Shown in pieces: positions 44,601-51,715 of a stretch of DNA of 64,000 nucleotides; position 1 is the first letter of the stretch; the number at the start of each line of letters is the position of its first letter. Made by a program: the position numbers and the translations under genes. The notes under the pieces are model-generated. The model saw only the letters and a list, made by a program, of their open reading frames with translations, had not been told where the DNA came from and did not search any database. The DNA comes from Sphaerolaimus hirsutus (Eukaryota; Nematoda; Chromadorea; Monhysterida; Sphaerolaimidae): positions 13,082,001 through 13,146,000 of the forward strand of contig OZ038456.1 in NCBI GenBank assembly GCA_964036195.1. The letters run 5' to 3'.

Positions 44601-47600
44601 TCACAGTCATGCTTGACGTCGAATTCTCCGTCAATACGCGACCATTGTCATACCTGTCAAACACAGACATTGGTGCAGCGATACTGCGCCCAATACATTT
44701 TCTTTGGGGCACCCCACCACCATGTTACATGGATGAAAAACGTGAGTTGGAACTCGATTCCACCACGATTGAACCCATGCGAAAAATTCCAAAAGAGGAA
44801 TGGGAAAGAATGACGGATGGATCTTTCAACCTCACACCCTCACAAATCGAAAAAACCTACACACTCACACCCCCACGTGTCAATGACGTCAACTGCATCG
44901 ACGAAATTGCACTCAATTCTGTGCCTGAAAAGGACAGAGATGACATCACATTACTTTGGGACCAAATTCGTCACAATCGGGAAGTGCTTTGGTACGAGTG
45001 GTCACGTCAATACATTGACCTACTCAAAGATCGAGCAAAAAATCAACGCTTGAAAAGAGGCACAATCAACGAAGCTCCCAAACGTGGCCAAGTGGTGTTA
45101 ATCACAGACGATAAACAACCACGCGGCATGTGGCAAATGGGCCGCGTTCACGAAATACACGTGTCAAGCGATGGCAAAATACGTGCAGTCACAGTATTGT
45201 CAAGTAACGGTCGTCGCACACGTAGATCTCCATCTAACCTAGTACCTCTTGAAATCGACACAGAGGACGGTGTTGAATATAAAATCGACACTGAGGTAAA
45301 GGATGATGATAATTCACAGCCTTCACCTGATAAGGGTGATGATTCACAAACTGATAAATCACATCAACAATCACAATCTTCACAGCAAGATGCAAGACGC
45401 GCAAACCCACGTCGAACATGTCGCTACACTGGCACATATTCGTTCTGGGGAAACGTGTCGCATTTAATGGCGCTTTCGTTGCTAATACAATCAAAATTAG
45501 CCAACGCGCTCACATGGACAGATCAATATCACAAAACGTTTAATCTGTGCCATAAAACACGCACTGGGCACGCAATACAACTTCCGGAAAAAGTAACATG
45601 TCACTTTCCTCAAGTCACAGCCATAGAGGATATTGTGGTATCCATATGGACGTTGCGTGTTCAGCCGCAAACGACACCAATTTATAGATGCTTTCAACAA
45701 GAGCATACTATAGTCACGTATATGAGTCTGGTGGGCGGAAAAGCTATGCTGCCACCAGAAATCATTAAAAATCACAGAGTCACAACCTACGATTGCATGA
45801 TCGCCTACCAAAATAAAACTTGGAAAGGCGAACCCTTAATAAAAATCAGTCATGCATTGTGGAGTACTAACAAATCACTTCACATCGATTATTGTTACTT
45901 TTGTCACAATCTGAGTAACACAGTAATGAACTTTCACATAGAGGAAGGTGTGGTCGCAAGTCTTGACGGAAAGAAAATAGTTTCCGAAATTCAAGATCTG
46001 TCACATTGCAACCCACAAGCCGGCTATTGTTATGACAGCGACAATGGCGTCTCTTTATGGAATGCTACCGCATTCAACAAGCAGTGTGCATTCCAAGAGA
46101 TTGGTCAATTTGATGCGCAATATTCACAAAATCATTACATAGTGGAAAAATTGCAAGCTGCATTTTCTGTCACATGGAGATCACAACAATTCCCAAATAA
46201 TGCAGAATGCGTGCCAAAAGACGCAAAATATATTGACCAGGGCTCGGCATTCATTCAATTTCTTCGATATCAACTCAAGAAATTGAAAAAGCCTCCAACC
46301 GAAAAAGCTCCTCTTCATTTCAAACTCGCACCAAATCTTGATGTTGGTGTGTTTCACTTGCTCACAGCCCGTCAACAATACGAAGTTGACAAAATTGCAC
46401 ATCTAGAACAAAAACAATTTGGATCTATCTGGCAACAATTATGTCACATCCGTCAGACCCAACTAGATATAATTCATGCAATTGTCACATTCAATCCCAC
46501 ACTTGGCTTACGAGCATTGCTAGGACGTCAAAATCTCTATGCTGAATGGCATGGAGATATATTAATGTTCTGGGATTGTAAACCAGTCACAGCAGAAATT
46601 ATTTATTTTCAACATGAATATAACAATACATGTTATAAATTTCTGCCGGTCAAGGTCACAAATCACCCACATATTATGTTCGTTGCTCCCGGCACCAATG
46701 ATCTGATCACACATTCACCAATAGATCATTGTCTCATGAAAGATCACAAATATTATCAATTAAATGATAATTCATGGGCCAACGAAAATGGACCAACGAA
46801 TTTACACGTCACAAAACTCCCAATCGAATTAATTTGGGCTGGCTCGTGGAAACCATTCACACTAAATGTTTCCGGGTCACCAGGTGTAAGCATGACTGAC
46901 ATTGCATTCAGTATCATGGCTGCACATCATCACTTTCAAAATTTGCAACGACTAGAACAACAAGTCACACGTTCAGTCGATTATATTGCAACAAAATCCA
47001 ACGATCCTAAAGCAGTGCAAGCATATATTGCAGGCATTGGCCAAGGGGTTGGTGCATATTTTGAAGGTGTAGGAAAAGAATTGGGTCACATCATTCACGG
47101 TAGTGTCACAGGTGGTGCGTCAGCATTAGATACGTTACTTACTGGGCCACTTCAAACAGCTGTGAACATCATACTCATTATTATCACAATTGCTTGTATT
47201 GGGTATATTGGTTATGTTTACATGCAGTGGCGGCTCGTAACCGGCAGGGGTATGCTGCCAGACATCAAGGGCTTTTTCCGAAGAAAGGGCAGAAGGGACA
47301 GAAGCCCAAACAACAGGGACCCCCGCCCGTTCAACAAGGAAAAATCGGTAAGCGACGGCGACGTAACCGCCAGAAGAAGCCGGCAAGCGGTTTCAACAAA
47401 CCCGCTTTGTCAAACCAAATCGTCACACAATCGTCACAATCATCAAGTTCGTCACAGTTACCTTCAAAGTTTGTCACACCCCTCAAACGAGTTTCTCCAT
47501 TCAAACGGCTTTCAGGACGCACGGTACAGCCTAGATCGGATCCCCCGATCGGTTATAGTACCGAACGCGCCGAAGAAATCGAAATGGAGACGGGGGCGCG

Positions 47601-48367
47601 CCGGGTCACAAAACCTGCACCCTCCTGCGAGTCACAACCGCAGAGCTCGTCACCAAACGCCAGATTCACAGTCACCGAGCCTGTCACAACGGAAGTCACA
47701 ATGGAAGACGCGATCCCTGACCGCGAGCCCTTGCAAAAGCGACTCAAGAGATTCGCTGGAGTCGCAGGGCTCCCAGGTGAGCAGAAATTGTCACACAAAA
47801 CATTTTCCTTTATACCCCAAACTTTTCACAAATTCAATAACATCAATCAAAAACTGGTCAAATCAAAAGTTAAACGATCTAAAAAGATCTGTGACCTTCC
47901 TCAGACAAACACCTTCACAGTCCGACATAGAGCTCGGAGAGATGGAAGAAAGTCACGATCAAGAACTAGATCCCCCACCGTACCATTTGACCAATTCAAC
48001 TCAATCACTTCACAGTGTACAACCTCATTCACAACCTCCCATGTCCCCTTGCTATCAAGCCAACCGCTTGCAGCATCGGAGCAATGGCAGCCCACCGAGC
48101 CGTCGAGGGCGATCGTCGACGAGACCGACGCGCTCCGACAAGCCTTCGAGAGGCTCGCCGAGGAATCTGAGAAGCTCCCCAACTGGCCGGGACGACCAGC
48201 GGGGGCCCCAGAAGACCAGGCGCCCGGACACGGGGAAGGCAGCCAACCTGAGGAGGATGCCGTCGAACCCATGGACGAGCATCATGAGGAGGGCCGGGAA
48301 AATGCCGGCGTCGAAGACGCCGACGATCTGCTACCACAGGAGTGATGAGAGTATCACAGGCGTTTGA
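38648..48367 (+). CDS. BEL/Pao Gag-Pol-Env polyprotein, 3,239 residues
   Basis: One uninterrupted frame. Gag: DUF1759-like region (~203-360), zinc knuckles CX2CX4HX4C at 488-501 and 521-534, and an atypical third at 540-554. Protease: DTG 780-782. Reverse transcriptase: first Asp 1144, YVDN 1232-1235 where YxDD is usual. Pao-type peptidase A17 region, then RNase H with D1415, E1472, D1506, D1553. Integrase: H1794, H1799, C1829, C1832; catalytic D1866, D1928, E1960 (31 residues between the last two); DUF5641-like C-terminus ~2115-2210. Env: internal signal ~2268-2290, Cys-rich ectodomain with NX(S/T) sites, Gly-rich pre-membrane stretch, membrane span ~2836-2860, long basic tail with PPPY at 3109-3112. 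The ectodomain reminds me of chuvirus-like class III glycoproteins captured by some arthropod BEL elements; uncertain. The first ATG after the PBS is used. No frameshift or stop is visible. Confidence 0.95.
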   Translation: MADERIRAQRAAAAAAMPASNVEEFDTAHPLTQHSQALTGVRNGVLRFTSKPIPKIIKDESQPAAVNIRAAEEVLELLQAYGYQAEMKRSDLSTAMDKFTTTVQDYIISLDRDEDGAAEEIKSANAKLDRALYSGSNNAMMLMDELESRIASAQADIKSAERLILSLKGQSTVDLTTQPLSQPPYNNVNMGSSSQPSQPETLLKLPKIELAKYNGDPLEWAAWWEIFRAQIHDRANLSMGMKYTYLKLSLTGPAAELLAGLKGDGRDYITAVTMLQSNFGETHRVQAALWDKLYSLEKPSSRGDSLTNFTRTLLSTLNQLKERGESVDSGAVLRIIRGYLPDNIVLAVTEEHRNSMRTAVTGDTELTVVRFVDALTTIARARLDAMKTEQQSSQSSTAVQKSQNSSIKKPQNGGGWQQQKKKGNKSQNTFSKPKPIHNTVAFAGTNAGKSQGKNKNSTQPPRTPAIGAISQKQPSQPAANYRQPKFECLFCGVKEHYTTDCPQYVTPRERTERLQALGDVCTRCTRRGHQAAQCTQQLSCYYCRQIGQHHGAFCPTRQAPARRQVNNSQNKAFVKATSANFVNAQVITMGAASSHAPPSYPPSQTEPMSVCVIPPDENDFRWRQSTLYQLDMDGPLDMGEWPRPANAQQAKAQEEARKYHSENELWTTLRANLIQEGTDMETVEAKIRGFQQKRYEVYPHLNPNQMSSSVPLQPSHRPTVEVLSAQAGYGNPNPATRQQAEQECEFDFAPIVCLQVAQASLINKDAELNRVTDPLLIFFDTGCEYSYIKASVANEYNFENKGDVVLQMNVFATKTPVTVNTFLVEAVMPIYKHVDNKGNMLQIPLTLRAVDNLATYACPPPLSQDDKTVIYIVYGEHAQEQFAEPLELTEMTDEFCHKLCQPDVVIGQDYYWKFDIRPTEIELPSGLIIVESILGLMLGGNASSQSFVTTPDISPHQFMVSCSSHASSAVAVGQETLFQFHSLESIGITDDPLSHDDDIAEQLILESITLDPETGRYSMDWPFKSTIQELPTNNAEAFRRFLSLLKRFRKDPDLFATYAKVISDQLHKGVIEPVYGSQDGLQEHILPHQPVLTPGRSTTCRIVYDGSAGKPSLNNCLFRGPVLTPLALGLMLRFRAGKVVLLADIEKAFLQIALHPKSRAFTKFYWLRDDTIPSHEDNIQMMQFTRVLFNLTCSPSILSTVIKYHLEEELAHMHPAETNERMKLELLLNSIYVDNLVISVDDDKYAIQLYRLIKAVFARANFNMREWMTNSPMVSEKIKPDDLNPKKSQYIKVMGLVYDHIEDTIAVPAPKKDFTLIVTATRRNLNKLLASTYDPIGVTAPALFRLKFRVSQIIQRCNITTWDELIEDPEADDLLDDLKRHLSSISQIKFPRSFHSFGIDVKAVTRPLELHVFCDASKDGYAVCAYLRQKAISPDEYGYEDDRYFSGFLTARTKLAPLPSKQGQPLTITRLELLGVTIGAQLIDYLHHELVELGGWKIHSNFLWTDSTVVIGWLYTAKPLATFVNNRVTKIHSLMSKHCIQICKVATKDNPADIASRGCTFDQLMIETMWFTGPTFLAEPLTSTMLDISQYQAQPVTEELAKGDIHISRPLYAGAVTSQPVSQPDSQPANALAQQVPVNLENNLSQNVTPQNPFVESRQRHIPSNPFEIDIRRFSTLSKLLRTVVYLLRVKTYWLNRSMHKAAKRESEYLSKPITQADLNEAFRHVLRISQAEECASCISQAQLGKHHMLKWDAWNNLLYCVTRVSHKEHRNPSLFYYLPKTGWLTTLVVTHFHELAGHSGMLHTLADLREHCWLSSAKQVVAKILRKCVTCRKAEGGPFTLPDFHTLPVTRTQSQIKPFQHIGIDYMGLLVYSQNGTRHSQHILLLTCFSTRAIHLESTNSVSTADTIMALNRFISRRGMPDTIWSDNAPAFKNCVKMLPDVKWHFITANSPWQGGVYERMVGLVKRLLKKACGRRCLTWHEFLTVMLDVEFSVNTRPLSYLSNTDIGAAILRPIHFLWGTPPPCYMDEKRELELDSTTIEPMRKIPKEEWERMTDGSFNLTPSQIEKTYTLTPPRVNDVNCIDEIALNSVPEKDRDDITLLWDQIRHNREVLWYEWSRQYIDLLKDRAKNQRLKRGTINEAPKRGQVVLITDDKQPRGMWQMGRVHEIHVSSDGKIRAVTVLSSNGRRTRRSPSNLVPLEIDTEDGVEYKIDTEVKDDDNSQPSPDKGDDSQTDKSHQQSQSSQQDARRANPRRTCRYTGTYSFWGNVSHLMALSLLIQSKLANALTWTDQYHKTFNLCHKTRTGHAIQLPEKVTCHFPQVTAIEDIVVSIWTLRVQPQTTPIYRCFQQEHTIVTYMSLVGGKAMLPPEIIKNHRVTTYDCMIAYQNKTWKGEPLIKISHALWSTNKSLHIDYCYFCHNLSNTVMNFHIEEGVVASLDGKKIVSEIQDLSHCNPQAGYCYDSDNGVSLWNATAFNKQCAFQEIGQFDAQYSQNHYIVEKLQAAFSVTWRSQQFPNNAECVPKDAKYIDQGSAFIQFLRYQLKKLKKPPTEKAPLHFKLAPNLDVGVFHLLTARQQYEVDKIAHLEQKQFGSIWQQLCHIRQTQLDIIHAIVTFNPTLGLRALLGRQNLYAEWHGDILMFWDCKPVTAEIIYFQHEYNNTCYKFLPVKVTNHPHIMFVAPGTNDLITHSPIDHCLMKDHKYYQLNDNSWANENGPTNLHVTKLPIELIWAGSWKPFTLNVSGSPGVSMTDIAFSIMAAHHHFQNLQRLEQQVTRSVDYIATKSNDPKAVQAYIAGIGQGVGAYFEGVGKELGHIIHGSVTGGASALDTLLTGPLQTAVNIILIIITIACIGYIGYVYMQWRLVTGRGMLPDIKGFFRRKGRRDRSPNNRDPRPFNKEKSVSDGDVTARRSRQAVSTNPLCQTKSSHNRHNHQVRHSYLQSLSHPSNEFLHSNGFQDARYSLDRIPRSVIVPNAPKKSKWRRGRAGSQNLHPPASHNRRARHQTPDSQSPSLSQRKSQWKTRSLTASPCKSDSRDSLESQGSQVSRNCHTKHFPLYPKLFTNSITSIKNWSNQKLNDLKRSVTFLRQTPSQSDIELGEMEESHDQELDPPPYHLTNSTQSLHSVQPHSQPPMSPCYQANRLQHRSNGSPPSRRGRSSTRPTRSDKPSRGSPRNLRSSPTGRDDQRGPQKTRRPDTGKAANLRRMPSNPWTSIMRRAGKMPASKTPTICYHRSDESITGV
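45450..47340 (+). other. Envelope glycoprotein region within the polyprotein
   Basis: The region starts with a hydrophobic stretch (HLMALSLLIQSKLANALT), an internal signal peptide that would send the chain into the ER and allow signal peptidase to separate Env from Pol. It contains about 16 Cys and ends in a single membrane anchor (NIILIIITIACIGYIGYVYM). Patterns such as C.P..GYC, LQAAF and a GD..M..DC block before CY..LPV suggest a class III fusion protein of negative-strand virus type. I see no obvious furin site. A retrovirus-like infectious stage is possible but unproven. Confidence 0.65.
47104..48345 (+). CDS. Overlapping open frame at the 3' end (possible accessory protein)
   Basis: A second frame, +2 relative to the polyprotein, is open from just after TAG at 47101 to TGA at 48343-48345 (413 codons). 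No ATG is well placed at the start, so expression would need splicing or frameshifting. It encodes an arginine-rich motif KIGKRRRRNRQKK (47341-47379), a Ser/Gln-rich part and an acidic C-terminus (AFERLAEESEKL, DADDLLPQE). From about 48090 on, codons in this frame have the G-rich first position typical of coding DNA, while the polyprotein frame gives an Arg/Ser/Pro-rich translation. Good donor-like sites lie within it (TCG/GTAAGC 47347, CAG/GTGAGC 47775). It may be an RNA-binding accessory protein or an alternative Env tail. Confidence 0.45.
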   Translation, partial: CHRWCVSIRYVTYWATSNSCEHHTHYYHNCLYWVYWLCLHAVAARNRQGYAARHQGLFPKKGQKGQKPKQQGPPPVQQGKIGKRRRRNRQKKPASGFNKPALSNQIVTQSSQSSSSSQLPSKFVTPLKRVSPFKRLSGRTVQPRSDPPIGYSTERAEEIEMETGARRVTKPAPSCESQPQSSSPNARFTVTEPVTTEVTMEDAIPDREPLQKRLKRFAGVAGLPGEQKLSHKTFSFIPQTFHKFNNINQKLVKSKVKRSKKICDLPQTNTFTVRHRARRDGRKSRSRTRSPTVPFDQFNSITSQCTTSFTTSHVPLLSSQPLAASEQWQPTEPSRAIVDETDALRQAFERLAEESEKLPNWPGRPAGAPEDQAPGHGEGSQPEEDAVEPMDEHHEEGRENAGVEDADDLLPQE

Positions 48368-48450
48368 TTTTGATTATGTTTCACATCAATTTGCCGAGAT
48401 TGGCTGAGATAAAATTAAATTAAATTTAATTTTTATTCTAGTTTCGGGAG
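48368..48450 (+). other. Short 3' untranslated stretch with weak polypurine tract
   Basis: Only 83 bases separate the stop codon from the 3' LTR. The LTR is preceded by TTTCGGGAG, a poor polypurine tract. A better purine run (GAGGAGGGCCGGGAAAA, 48287-48303) lies inside the coding region. Where plus-strand priming occurs is unclear. Confidence 0.4.
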
Positions 48451-49549
48451 TGTGTAACATTATTGTAAAATGTAAAAACCTATAATATTTAAGTTAACTT
48501 TCTTATGTTCTCTTTTATATTCAATAATTCAACTCGTCAAGATTTCATTCATATTTACATTCCCATTTTAACATCTTCACCTTCACCAATTAATATCTCA
48601 AGCGATGTTGTTTACAACGTGCGCTTCACATCGTTCACATATTTAGATCTTAGTCATTGCTCACATTCCGCCACATTTCCTTGACAAGCAGCACGCAAAT
48701 ACGCCGTCATGTTTATGTTAAGCGGCGGGCCCGCCCCGAGCGGGGCGCCGGGCCCGCGCGCCATTTCAAATGCTGTCTGGCTTGTCTCACATTTTCACTA
48801 TCTTGCCAGTAAAGCTCGCTTTTCATCGGAGAAGCGAGCGGGCAAGGATTGAACTTTCACAATTGGAAATGTTGGGTAAAAATCGGAGATTAGAGCCGAC
48901 CGATTGGCGCCAAACCAATCGCCATCGGTCTGGCCCTTAAAAGCCGATTTCACAGCTACAATCGGCAGTGTTTGCAACCTCGTCAACTTCACACGAATCT
49001 CTTCCTAGGATCTAAATAAGCGCCGTAGTCACTTTATTAAGTCGCTTGTTTTTGGTGCTAAGTTTAACGCTTGGTGCTTTAAGTCACCTCAGTGCTTTAT
49101 TTTCACACCAGCACTGTTTGAGGTGCTTTATTCACAACCGCGCCACTTAATTCTCGCCTTTTGTCGTAATTAAGTGCCTTCTTTTAATTGCCTTATTTCT
49201 CCGGTAATTAGAGCTTCTTTTACGTTTTATTTAAGTAATTAATTTAGTTGTAAATTAATTCCTTTGTTTACGTATATTTTTATATATATTTTATTTACAT
49301 TTAATTCTTTGTATTTAATCGCCTAAATAAAAACGTTCGTCAAAACCTTTGGTAAACAATCTAAATTTGCTTCACACTAACTCACGTCAATTCACTTCAA
49401 CTCAACTAATCACATTTGATAAAATAACGGAACGTCAACTAGAGACGACGCTTCACGTCAACTTTCACTTGTTCACATTTGTCCTCTTCCTCGGTTAGGA
49501 ATAGGAGCTGGTTCACAAGTTACTTCAACAAGTTCCGTATTATTTTACA
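48451..49549 (+). repeat. 3' LTR of BEL/Pao element, 1,099 bp
   Basis: Identical to the 5' LTR except T at 48464, C at 48746 and G at 49507. TG..CA ends, followed by the ACTTA duplication (49550-49554). Three differences in 1,099 bp (0.27%) mean a recent insertion. Confidence 0.95.
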
Positions 49550-50407
49550 ACTTAGTTTTGGGCTAAAAGGCGACAAGTCCATCCTCCGCTTCCTTTTTTA
49601 TGGGAAAAAACGCAAGAAATGTGATAAGTCCACTATGGAAACCGATTTCTAAAGGGCGACAAGTCCAACTTTTTCCCATAAGGCAGCCTTGGCTTCCCCG
49701 GGAACAAAAATGTTCTCGCGTGCAAGAAGGCGACAAGTCCATTTCCCTCCCCGAAACAGTTTTGCTCTGACCGAATGGAATTTTATGGACACCCCATTTT
49801 TCACATATACGTTGAGATTAGGGGCTGAGAATTTGACACTTTATTGTCAACATATGGAACTTTATGAAAACCATGAGAGAGCCAAATTGGACATGCACCA
49901 CGGGCCTGGAATTGGATCGGAAACTTAAAATGCGATTTACTCAAAATCACATTTTGTGGACTTGTCGACTTTTAGAATTAGATGCCTCAACTGTATATAC
50001 ACATAAACCCTTCCCTAACGTCACTTAGCCATCACTTTTAACGTGTGTTCTGCATTGTACAGATCACAAACTATGGTATTTGTCATGTACATTCTCTTTA
50101 CACTCAATTTTAGGGGGGGTATTTCGAGGGGGGGGGTTTATTATTTCCTCAGCCGAATTTTAGGGGGGTATTTCAAGGGGGGGGGGGGGGGGTTAATTCA
50201 AGGGGGGGGGATAATTCGAGGTAATACGGTATTTACTTATCCTTTTTCTTCTTAGTTATCATTTTACTTCTCACTTCTCAAATGGTTTTTTACTTATCCA
50301 CTTGCGAACTGGCAACCTTCCAAATATTTACCAACCATTTGGTTGAAACATTGACAATCCGGTTGCCCCATCATAGTGGTTGGTTTGTCTCACTCCAGAC
50401 TGTGAAC

Positions 50408-50545
50408 CTGGCGGTCCAAATGATTTTGGCAATATGCCAGGAGGTGCAAACGCCGCGACTGGTGATGGATGTATTCCTGCTGGTGCAGTTGACGGGATCT
50501 GTCCAACATTTTTGGGCAGTGTTGGTGCCCCCAGAATTGAGCCAT
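50408..50545 (-). CDS. TSP1/PQ gene, exon 8: ILGAPTLP module
   Basis: A phase 1-1 exon (46 codons) from CATTTTCAG to CCAG/GTTCAC. DGSILGAPTLPKNVGQIPST then AFAPPGILPKSFGPPG. The opening tag matches exons 9 and 10; the end is the recurrent PPG. It is the exon just upstream (on the minus strand) of the intron holding the retroelement. Confidence 0.75.
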
Positions 50546-50622
50546 CTGAAAATGAAATGAATGGAATGGTGATGTTTTTGTTTCTATGCATACAATATGC
50601 AAATGGTGATCAAACGACCAAC

Positions 50623-51240
50623 CTTCAGCAGGTAATTTCCCTGCACCACTTGAACCTGCCCCATCACCGGGTGGGCCAAAATTCTGCGGCTTGATTGCAG
50701 GTGGGCCAAAGTTTTGCCCACTGAAAATAGTGTAACTCTGTTGCTGTGGGCCAGGAGCCCTGCCATAAGTTGGTCCATTATTGTTGTTGCCAGCAGCTGT
50801 GCCATATATTTGCACTGGTGGTGGTGCAGGCTGCCTTTCTGGTTTTATGTGCCTTGACTGCTGGTATGATGGCTGGGTATTTTGCTGTTGATATGGCTGG
50901 GTATTTTGCTGTCGATATGGCTGGGTATTTTGCTGTTGATTTGGCTGGGTATTTTGCTGTTGATATGGCTGTTGAGCTGCAGGTTGCTGATATGCTTGCT
51001 GTTGTGGTTGTGGTTGTGGTGACTGATATTGTTGCTGTGATTTTTGTGGTGCAGACTGGACTTGTGGTGCCCAAACTCCATGATTATGTCTGTTCTGTGT
51101 TCTTTGTGGATGGTATTTTGGTTGCTGAGTTGCTGATTGTGTTGTATATGTCTGTTTTGGAGGTGCAGTTGGCTGTTGATATGGCTGTTTTGGCGGTGCA
51201 GCTGGCTGCTGGTATGACTGTTCTGGTGGCTGTGAACTTG
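50623..51240 (-). CDS. TSP1/PQ gene, exon 7: long Pro/Gln-repeat exon
   Basis: A phase 1-1 exon (206 codons) from TTCTGCAG to GAAG/GTTGGT; an alternative donor CCCG/GTGATG, 39 bases earlier, also keeps phase 1 and would end the exon in FGPPG like its neighbours. It contains KQPYQQPTAPPKQ and four near-perfect copies of QQQNTQP with Tyr, then NFGPPAIKPQNFGPPG. The Tyr/Pro/Gln-rich composition is typical of fibrous or adhesive matrix proteins. Function not known. Confidence 0.78.
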
Positions 51241-51299
51241 CTGCAGAAGAAAGTTTTCAGATTTTCTGATCTAACAATACCAAATACCATACATCCTTA

Positions 51300-51668
51300 A
51301 ATATAACCCCGTTGAATAACACGCCCAGCTGACCAGGTAGGGAAAAATATCCCTCTTGAATAACTCCCCCCTTTGAGCAGCTCCCCCACTGGGTATTTGA
51401 TCTATGTATCCGCAATGTGTATTTGAATGATTCAGATGCCAATGAACATGAATTTTAGCATAGATACCTTGTTTTCATTGTTGTTCGACTGTTTTTATCT
51501 AAATTACATGAGTTGACGGGATGAATTCATAGAATCAATAAAAGTGTAAGTTACCTTGAAAGTTCTGAGAGAACAATAATGATCCTAGAGAACCTTGAAT
51601 AGGTAACTCCCCTCCAAAAATTTTGATGGAAAAATAACTCCCCGGGGCTCTTATTCAAGGATATAAAG
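51300..51668. mobile_element. C-rich GAATAA MITE in intron 6
   Basis: Phrases TTGAATAACACGCC, CTTGAATAACTCCC and the end GCTCTTATTCAAGGATAT match the nested element at 31172-31580. Ends are imperfect. Confidence 0.45.
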
Positions 51669-51715
51669 TAGGCCCAATTTGCGATATAAACCTTGTAGGT
51701 GCGGGTTATTTCCAC

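Larger units (their letters stand above)
37064..49988. mobile_element. TIR element (GAGGCGTCCAATTCTAAAAG), host of the BEL/Pao insertion
   Basis: GAGGCGTCCAATTCTAAAAG faces CTTTTAGAATTAGATGCCTC at the right end. AACT flanks both sides (37060-37063, 49989-49992), and the sibling MITE at ~25932 shows the uninterrupted site. GACAAGTCC repeats recur inside. About 640 bp are its own; the rest is the retroelement. Confidence 0.7.
36865..50229. mobile_element. TA-flanked MITE split by nested TIR element and BEL/Pao
   Basis: Left part 36865-37063 (from CCGTATTACCTCGAAATACC) and right part 49989-50229 (to CGAGGTAATACGG) are flanked by TA (36863-36864, 50230-50231). Joined, they are collinear with the copy at 24819-26511. 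Confidence 0.75.
36437..50311. mobile_element. Outer AAGTGAAAT-family element, split by nested insertions including BEL/Pao
   Basis: CAGTTCCACATATAGAGAAG (36437) and its partner TTATCCACTTGCGAACTG (ending 50311) are the two ends, with GAGAAGTGAAA units inside each. Between them lie a TATACTCGG element, the TA-flanked MITE, a further TIR element and the retroelement. No clear TSD for this layer. Confidence 0.6.

Noticed and set aside
47194..48345. Start codon for the overlapping 3' frame at 47194
   Set aside because: The codon is TTG; there is no good reason for initiation there. I describe the frame as open from 47104 with unknown means of expression.
48798..48992. 64-codon minus-strand frame in the LTRs (identical at 37617-37811)
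   Set aside because: Antisense to the LTR, identical because the LTRs are, and without any domain or supporting signals.
50746..51300. 184-codon plus-strand frame with AGYFAVDM repeats
   Set aside because: Antisense to the QQQNTQP repeats of exon 7. Splice sites and phases support the minus strand.
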